NCBI GenBank assembly: GCA_002083635.1
Contig: MSXP01000005.1
Location: 124,001 to 188,000 of the forward strand
Direction: 5' to 3'
From: Proteobacteria bacterium ST_bin12
Lineage (GTDB): Bacteria; Pseudomonadota; Gammaproteobacteria; Burkholderiales; Methylophilaceae
DNA: 64,000 nt
Part shown: positions 58,802 through 64,000 of the stretch, in pieces
Layout of the letters: each line of letters opens with the position of its first letter
Position numbering within the stretch: position 1 is the first letter of the stretch
Translations under genes and position numbers: made by a program
The notes under the pieces: generated by a model
Told to the model about the DNA's origin: nothing
What the model saw: only the letters and a program-made list of their open reading frames with translations
The model's database searches: none

Positions 58802-59293
58802 TTATGGTTGCTTCAGTTTCTCTAAAATTGCATCTTCAACCGTAGAAGACACAAACTGATGCACATCGCCACCCAGTTTTGCGACTTCGCGCACCAAACT
58901 GGAAGACACAAACATATACTGCTCCGCTGGCGTTAAAAATAAGGTTTCTAGTTTTGGATAAAGCTTGCGATTCATGCCTGCCAGTTGAAACTCGTATTCA
59001 AAATCGGATGCCGCGCGCAAACCGCGAATCACCATTTGTGCACCTTGGTCTTGAACGAACTGCATCAACAAGCCACTAAATCCCATTACTTTAATATTGC
59101 TGGCTTTTTTAAAGCCGCTTTTAGCCAATTCCACACGCTCTTCTAAGCTAAATAAGGTGTTTTTATTGGTGCTGCCTGCCACTGCCACAATCAATTCATC
59201 AAACAAATTAGCGGCTCTATGCACGATGTCTTCATGCCCAAGCGTAATGGGGTCAAAAGTACCAGGATAGACTGCAATGCGGTTTTTGCTCAT
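58802..59293 (-). CDS. coaD: Pantetheine-phosphate adenylyltransferase
   Basis: Adds AMP to 4'-phosphopantetheine in coenzyme A synthesis (163 aa). AVYPGTFDPITLGHEDIV contains the T/HxGH nucleotidyltransferase motif, followed by FSGLLMQFV, MVIRGLRAASDFEYEFQLAGMNR and VSSSLVREVAKLGGDV. It follows rsmD by 18 bases, the usual rsmD-coaD operon, and precedes the ferredoxin. Confidence 0.97.
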   Translation of the reverse strand: MSKNRIAVYPGTFDPITLGHEDIVHRAANLFDELIVAVAGSTNKNTLFSLEERVELAKSGFKKASNIKVMGFSGLLMQFVQDQGAQMVIRGLRAASDFEYEFQLAGMNRKLYPKLETLFLTPAEQYMFVSSSLVREVAKLGGDVHQFVSSTVEDAILEKLKQP

Positions 59294-59311
59294 AGTGGCA
59301 ACCTTAAGTAA

Positions 59312-59887
59312 TTAAGCCGATTTTAGCAAATGATAATAAACGTTGCCTGCTTTATTTTGTTTGATGAGTATCCAGCCTTTTAACAACTCGCTTGATTCAA
59401 GCGCAAACTCCGCTTCAATGTACACCAAACCATCTGAGCTAAGATGCTGATTTAATGTGGGTAATATTTTTTCCAACCAAGCTTTATGATAAGGTGGATC
59501 ACAAAAAATCACATCAAATTGCTGTGTATTGTGGCTTAAAAAAGCCAACACATCTTGGCGTAAAATCTGACCATTTTTGGCGTCTAACAACTGCTGATTT
59601 TGCACTAGCGTCTGATACGCCAAACTAGAATTTTCAACCATCACCACATTTTTGGCATTGCGCGATAATGCCTCAAACCCAAATGCGCCCGTGCCCGAGA
59701 ATAGATCTAGGCAAGTTTTTCCGGTTAAATCTTGCCCAAGCCAGTTGAATACGGTTTGGCGTACACGCTCTGGCGTTGGGCGTAAGCCTTCAACATCTGG
59801 AAACTTTAAGAGGCGGCTACGCCACACACCAGCGCTGATGCGGACTTGGTTGGTCTTTGAAGATTTAGAAGCTGGTGGTTTTGGCAA
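59312..59887 (-). CDS. rsmD: 16S rRNA (guanine966-N2)-methyltransferase
   Basis: 191 aa. QVRISAGVWRSRLLKFPDVEGLRPTPERVRQTVFNWL, CLDLFSGTGAFGFEALSR (motif I) and VIFCDPPYHKAWLE (NPPY-type motif IV, here DPPY) are typical. The only in-frame start near the conserved N-terminus is TTG 59887 (ATT 59890 also possible). It lies at the end of the terminator hairpin 59886-59921, so its translation start is structurally unusual. Confidence 0.93.
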   Translation of the reverse strand: MPKPPASKSSKTNQVRISAGVWRSRLLKFPDVEGLRPTPERVRQTVFNWLGQDLTGKTCLDLFSGTGAFGFEALSRNAKNVVMVENSSLAYQTLVQNQQLLDAKNGQILRQDVLAFLSHNTQQFDVIFCDPPYHKAWLEKILPTLNQHLSSDGLVYIEAEFALESSELLKGWILIKQNKAGNVYYHLLKSA

Positions 59888-59921
59888 AATAAGGCTTTGA
59901 TTGCATACAAAGCCTTATTTT
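59886..59921 (-). terminator. Terminator after the M16 peptidase pair
   Basis: AAAATAAGGCTTTG pairs perfectly with CAAAGCCTTATTTT around an 8-base loop; on the minus strand the stem ends in TTATTTT. It closes the M16 operon and overlaps the rsmD start codon. Confidence 0.85.
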
Positions 59922-59938
59922 AACCTTAAATTTATTTA

Positions 59939-61240
59939 TTACTGCGCGCCTACTGTTACTGCGACAAAATTAGCAGGTTTAACGCGACGATTAAACGCAT
60001 CTTTGATTTGCGCAGTTGTCACTTTAGATATTTCTTTATTAAAATCTTCTAAATAAGTCATTGGCAATTGATAAAAACCAATCACACTTAAGTAATCCAA
60101 GATTTTATTATTACTATCGATTCGCATTGGAAAACCGCCAATAATGTTGGATTTAGCGGCTTTCAACTCTTTTTCAGTTACCCCATTTTTCATAAATTTG
60201 GCGATTGTTTCATTCACCACTTTTAGTGCATCTCCTGCTTGTTCTTTCTTAGTTTGCAGGCCAATTTGAAACGGGCCTAGCTCGCCCATTGGCATAAAGT
60301 AGCTGTATACGCTGTAAACCAAACCGCGTTTTTCGCGCACTTCTTCGGTTAAGCGCGATACAAAGCCGCCGCCGCCTAAAATATAGTTACCTACATAGAG
60401 TGGAAAATAATCAGCATCACCACGTTTAATGCCTGGGTAGCCCAGCAAAATGTGCGCTTGGCTGGCTGGGTGTGCAATATTTTGTGTATTTGGCGCTTGT
60501 GGCAAGGCAACTTCAGCGATTTTTGGTATCGCCGCTCCTTGCGGCAATCCTTTTGATACATCTTCTGCAATAGCGCGCGCTTGTGCCTCTGTCATATCGC
60601 CAATTAGCGCAATCACGGCGCTTTTGGCGGTGTAATATTGCTGATAAAAATTGGTTAAGTCTTCGCGTTTTATGGCGTTAATCGTTTCAATTTCACCGCT
60701 TTCATCTAAGCTGTAAGGATGTGCACCATACATTGCCTGCATAAAAGCTTTATTTGAAATGCTTTCTGGTTGTGTGGCTGCCTCTTGCAAACCCGCTACG
60801 ATACGTGTTTTTTCACGTTCTAAAATGGCCTGTGGAAAATCGGGTTTATGCAATATTTTATTAAAAACTGTCAGCGCTTTTGCTTGCTCGCTGGTTAAAG
60901 TGCGCAATTTAAAAGCAGCTCTGTCTAAATCTAGCTCACCGCCCAAAACAGCGCCAATATCTGCAAACTGGTTGGTAATCGCCTCTTCGTTCAGGCCATC
61001 TGCACCCAATGTCATCAGGTACTTGGTCACACCCGCCACGCCAGAAGTCTGCTTTGTATCGCGCGAACTACCAGCTGGAAAATTCACGCTCATGTCTAAA
61101 ATCGGCAAATCGTGATTTTCAACAAAATACACTTGGCTGCCTGAACTGGTTTGCCAATGTTGGATTTTAACTGCGGCATTAGCGGTCGTAGCCAAAGCCA
61201 AAGTAGCAATTAAAATTAAGTTTTTTAAAATATTCATCAT
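59939..61240 (-). CDS. M16 family peptidase-like subunit lacking the HxxEH site
   Basis: 433 aa, exported: signal peptide ending ATTANA. M16 fold: LDMSVNFPAGSSRDTKQTSGVAGVTKYLMTLG, where the catalytic HxxEH of the partner is replaced (VTKYL), then LSVIGFYQLP in the C-domain and YTAKSAVIALIGDMT. It is probably the inactive partner of the adjacent active peptidase at 61442-62830, as in other two-gene M16 pairs. The repeat copy 3 separates the genes. Confidence 0.9.
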   Translation of the reverse strand: MMNILKNLILIATLALATTANAAVKIQHWQTSSGSQVYFVENHDLPILDMSVNFPAGSSRDTKQTSGVAGVTKYLMTLGADGLNEEAITNQFADIGAVLGGELDLDRAAFKLRTLTSEQAKALTVFNKILHKPDFPQAILEREKTRIVAGLQEAATQPESISNKAFMQAMYGAHPYSLDESGEIETINAIKREDLTNFYQQYYTAKSAVIALIGDMTEAQARAIAEDVSKGLPQGAAIPKIAEVALPQAPNTQNIAHPASQAHILLGYPGIKRGDADYFPLYVGNYILGGGGFVSRLTEEVREKRGLVYSVYSYFMPMGELGPFQIGLQTKKEQAGDALKVVNETIAKFMKNGVTEKELKAAKSNIIGGFPMRIDSNNKILDYLSVIGFYQLPMTYLEDFNKEISKVTTAQIKDAFNRRVKPANFVAVTVGAQ

Positions 61241-61334
61241 TCTATGGATTCCGTGGTTCGCTATCGCTCCCGTCGGAATGACGGAGGTGGTAACTGTAGT
61301 TCTAAAATAATTAATTAAGCCTCATCAATAAACC

Positions 61335-61439
61335 AGAAAATTTAAAGCGCTAAGTGAGGCTAGGCGCGCAACGCCGCCGTGTACATTTGGTACACAAGGT
61401 ATTGCGCAACAACGCATCACAACGCGGTTTATATTTTTC
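61335..61439 (-). repeat. Palindromic repeat, copy 3 (M16 3' end)
   Basis: Arms 61335-61357 and 61417-61439 (23 bp, 16 matches), ending 2 bases before the stop codon of the active M16 gene (61442-61444). Core with GTGTAC-atttg-GTACAC (61379-61395) and TAAGTGAGGCTAGGCGC (61351-61367), nearly the same as in copy 2. Confidence 0.75.
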
Positions 61440-61441
61440 AT

Positions 61442-62830
61442 TTAACGAGAATGAGGCTTACCTTGCGGCTTCGCATTCGGATCAATCGGCTGCGGATCCA
61501 AAGTTGCAATCGTCATGTTGTCTTTAACCAAATATTTTTTAGCGACCGCCTGCACTTGCTCAGAAGTAATCGCTTTTAATTTATCTGGATACTCTTCCAG
61601 CAAGCGCCAGCTGTAACCCATGGTTTCAAGTTGGCCGATTTGCATGCCTTGGTAAAACATCGAATCGCGCTGATACACATCGGCTGCAATCACCGCGGCT
61701 TTCACCCTATCTAACTCGGTTTGTGTCACGCCACTGGTTTTAATCAGGTCAATTTGCGCAATCAATGCGGCTTCTAATTCAGCGACTGTTTTGCCTTCGG
61801 CTGGTGTACCTACTAGCTCAAATAAAGCTTGGCGGCCACGCGATGTACTGTCGTAGCCAGCACCTACATCCACCGCAATGGAATTTTCGCGCACTAATTT
61901 TTGATTTAAGCGTGCAGAATCGTTGCCGCTTAATACGCCAGATAACACATCCAGCGCGTAGGGTTCCCAAGCCTGTTCAGCGCTTGTTGGTTTAGGTAGC
62001 AAAGTCGGCGCATGAAAACCCATCACCAAATAAGGCAGCTTTCCTGGCGCTTTAACCACCACACGGCGCTCACCGATTTGCGCTGGCTCAGTTTGCGGCT
62101 TTCTTGCTGGTAACACTTTAGGTTTTAACGGGCCAAAATACTGTTTGGCCAACTTTAAAACATCTTGCGTTTTCACATCGCCCACTACCACCAAGGTCGC
62201 ATTATTGGGCGCATACCAATTTTTATACCATTCGCGCGCATCGGCTGCGGTCATATTTTCTAAATCATTCATATAACCAACAACTGGCCGGCCATATGGG
62301 TGGGCATTAAAAGTGGTGGATTGAAATTGCTCATTCACTTTAGATTGAGGTTTATCTTCTGTGCGCCAGCGACGCTCTTCCATGACCACTTTAATTTCTT
62401 TAGCAAATTCGGCATCGGTAATCACCAAATTTTGCATACGATCCGCCTCTAGCTTCATGGACAATGGTAAATGTGATTTTTCTAATTGCTGAAAATAACA
62501 AGTGTAATCGGTGCCTGTAAACGCGTTTTCTTTACCACCTGCGGCGGCCACAAGGCGTGAAAACTGCCCTGCTGGAACGCTCTTTGTGCCTTTAAACATC
62601 ATGTGTTCCAACACGTGCGCCACACCCGTTTTACCATTTACTTCATCTAAACTACCCGCTCGGTACCACACTTGCGACACCACTACAGGCGCGCGATGGT
62701 CTTCTTGCACGATGACTTTCATGCCATTTTTAAGTTTAAATTCTTGAATGGCAGCTTGGGTAAGCATTGGTGAAAACGCTAATAGCAGCGCGGCGATCTG
62801 AATATAACTATTTTTAAGTTTTATCTGCAC
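61442..62830 (-). CDS. M16 family zinc peptidase (pitrilysin type)
   Basis: 462 aa, exported. Signal peptide (IQIAALLLAFSPMLTQA), then the catalytic HVLEHMMFKGT with HxxEH, FTGTDYTCYFQQL and the third ligand Glu in EIKVVMEERRWR. The C-terminal domain is intact. It degrades peptides in the periplasm, likely with the partner at 59939-61240. GTG start with AAAGAG before it. Divergent from ftsY. Confidence 0.93.
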   Translation of the reverse strand: MQIKLKNSYIQIAALLLAFSPMLTQAAIQEFKLKNGMKVIVQEDHRAPVVVSQVWYRAGSLDEVNGKTGVAHVLEHMMFKGTKSVPAGQFSRLVAAAGGKENAFTGTDYTCYFQQLEKSHLPLSMKLEADRMQNLVITDAEFAKEIKVVMEERRWRTEDKPQSKVNEQFQSTTFNAHPYGRPVVGYMNDLENMTAADAREWYKNWYAPNNATLVVVGDVKTQDVLKLAKQYFGPLKPKVLPARKPQTEPAQIGERRVVVKAPGKLPYLVMGFHAPTLLPKPTSAEQAWEPYALDVLSGVLSGNDSARLNQKLVRENSIAVDVGAGYDSTSRGRQALFELVGTPAEGKTVAELEAALIAQIDLIKTSGVTQTELDRVKAAVIAADVYQRDSMFYQGMQIGQLETMGYSWRLLEEYPDKLKAITSEQVQAVAKKYLVKDNMTIATLDPQPIDPNAKPQGKPHSR

Positions 62831-63022
62831 AACAACTCTTTCTATTATTAAAAATGGTGTTCACAACTGACCATTAAATGACACAGTTTAAATTAATTTA
62901 GTTCCTGCATTCAATTTAACGACGCACTCATTTAAAAAGGCCAACTGAATACTGATAATGCTTAATGGCATGTAGTCGATTTTACGACTAAAATAAGGGT
63001 TAACTATTAATTAAAGCGCTTT

Positions 63023-64000
63023 ATGTTTAATATTTTCAAGAAAAAACCCGATCCCACAGAGATTAAATTTGATGTAGTGGCGCTACCTGAAATTGCCCCG
63101 CCAGTAGCAGAGGAAGCAAAGTCTGAAGCTATAGAGAGCAAATCAAAAGAAACTGAGTTGAGTTTTGCGCAGCGCCTAAAACAAGGTTTAGCAAAAACGC
63201 GGCAACAGCTTTCTGGTCAACTCAATAGTTTATTTGGTGGCGGTAAAATTGATGCGGATACGTATGAAGAATTGGAAACGATTCTTTTAACCGCTGATAT
63301 TGGCGTGGCAGCCACTACACAATTATTGGATAACTTAAAAAAGCGCGTAAAACGTGAAAATTTAGAAGAAACGACTGCGCTTAAGCAAGCTTTAAAAACA
63401 GAGCTTTTAGCGGTTTTAATGCCTTTAGAAAAACCGCTGCAAACCAGCAATCATCTGCCTTTCGTGATTATGTTGGCAGGTGTAAATGGTGCAGGTAAAA
63501 CCACCACCATTGGCAAGCTAGCAAAATTATTTCAATCGCAAGGCAAAAACGTTTTAATTGCCGCTGGCGATACGTTTAGAGCGGCAGCCAGAGAGCAGCT
63601 GCAAGTTTGGGGTGAGCGAAACAATGTGCAGGTAATTGCGTCCGAAGGCGGCGACCCAGCCGCGGTTATTTTTGATGCGGTCAATTCTGCCGTGGCTAAA
63701 AAAATTGATATCGTCATTGCCGACACCGCTGGCCGCTTGCCCACACAAATGCACTTGATGGATGAGATTAAAAAAGTGCAACGCGTAATTGGCAAAGCCC
63801 TGCCCAACGCACCACATGAGATTTTATTGGTACTAGATGCCAACACTGGCCAAAATGCGGTGAGTCAAGTCAAAGCCTTTGATGATGCCTTAGGCGTGAC
63901 TGGTTTAGTATTAAGCAAATTAGACGGCACCGCCAAAGGTGGCGTAATTGCGGCGATAGCAGAAGCCAGACCGATACCAATCCGCTTTATTGGCATTGGT
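63023..64000 (+). CDS. ftsY: Signal recognition particle receptor FtsY, 3' truncated by window edge
   Basis: SRP receptor GTPase. The 326 codons seen have no stop. Charged acidic N-terminus (A domain), the N domain helix bundle (FAQRLKQGLAKTRQQLSGQL), then G1 AGVNGAGKTTTIGKLA (P-loop), DTFRAAAREQLQVW, G3 DTAGRLPTQMHLMDE, LVLDANTGQNAVSQVKAF and G4 TGLVLSKLDGTAKGG. It brings ribosome-SRP complexes to the membrane. ATG at 63023 is the first good start. Confidence 0.96.
   Translation, partial: MFNIFKKKPDPTEIKFDVVALPEIAPPVAEEAKSEAIESKSKETELSFAQRLKQGLAKTRQQLSGQLNSLFGGGKIDADTYEELETILLTADIGVAATTQLLDNLKKRVKRENLEETTALKQALKTELLAVLMPLEKPLQTSNHLPFVIMLAGVNGAGKTTTIGKLAKLFQSQGKNVLIAAGDTFRAAAREQLQVWGERNNVQVIASEGGDPAAVIFDAVNSAVAKKIDIVIADTAGRLPTQMHLMDEIKKVQRVIGKALPNAPHEILLVLDANTGQNAVSQVKAFDDALGVTGLVLSKLDGTAKGGVIAAIAEARPIPIRFIGIG

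Noticed and set aside
1..64000. CRISPR arrays, IS elements, prophage, rRNA or tRNA genes
   Set aside because: No regularly spaced repeats, transposase or phage genes, and no cloverleaf-like or rRNA sequence were recognised on either strand. A tRNA scan was not possible by eye with full certainty.

Overview
The window is a chromosomal segment of an AT-rich betaproteobacterium, most likely a member of the Methylophilaceae (Methylotenera/Methylophilus type). The evidence is the housekeeping order glmM-folP-ftsH-rlmE / yhbY / greA-carB-carA / dapB-bamE / fur / recN-nadK / hrcA / hemH, which is the usual betaproteobacterial arrangement. Other pointers are the low G+C by eye, the Entner-Doudoroff pair edd-eda, and two proteins with the VPxPAAxWLFGSALLG(F/L)xGFRRK sorting tail (PEP-CTERM family) typical of this group. 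The species call is inference. No rRNA, tRNA, phage, IS element or CRISPR array was recognised.

Layout. 1-1881: a truncated phospholipase C-like gene, a PAP2 phosphatase and a VOC protein. 1897-17760: cell-wall precursor, folate, protein quality control, translation/ribosome, pyrimidine/arginine and lysine genes, with a small stress/secreted set (CsbD, a PLDc_N-like membrane peptide, a GlcG/HbpS-type protein and a PEP-CTERM protein) at 13.5-15.2 kb. The carA transcript has a clear sigma-70 promoter and a 5' hairpin. BamE carries an unusually long repeated C-terminal extension and is divergent from fur. 17880-24926: an M48 lipoprotein peptidase, a short accessory patch (19.5-20.9 kb), recN, nadK and a second PEP-CTERM protein. 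24927-27841: hrcA, two small envelope proteins, hemH.

27916-48899 is an envelope glycan region. It holds the complete ADP-heptose branch (hldD, gmhA, hldE), three heptosyltransferase-family enzymes (waaF, a GT9 enzyme, waaC), a GT39-like membrane protein, a GT2 enzyme, an FkbM methyltransferase and waaG. It also has four LPS-kinase-like genes (one with two kinase domains in tandem), an acyltransferase and a NodU/WapO-type carbamoyltransferase. Together they would build and decorate a phosphorylated, possibly carbamoylated, inner core. edd, eda and a HAD phosphatase interrupt it. 49028-52854 is the grpE-dnaK-dnaJ heat-shock cluster with a sigma-32 promoter. 53538-57670 is creB-creC-creD plus an M23 peptidase, with a perfect CreB box before creD. 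57807-64000 holds gloA, a ferredoxin, coaD, rsmD, an M16 peptidase pair and the start of ftsY.

The most striking find is an integron-type gene cassette at 19558-20131 with no integrase nearby. It starts TTAGGT, carries one 164-residue gene of unknown function and ends in a 59-bp attC site. The R'' box of that site is the exact complement of the R' box that would form if the cassette were circularised. Next to it lie a second cassette-like small gene and two gene remnants. A second find is a family of three 105-121 bp palindromic repeats. Each is placed within 0-2 bases of, or including, the stop codon of a minus-strand gene (nadK, edd, an M16 peptidase). A third is a 16-bp palindrome shared by the upstream regions of both PEP-CTERM genes.
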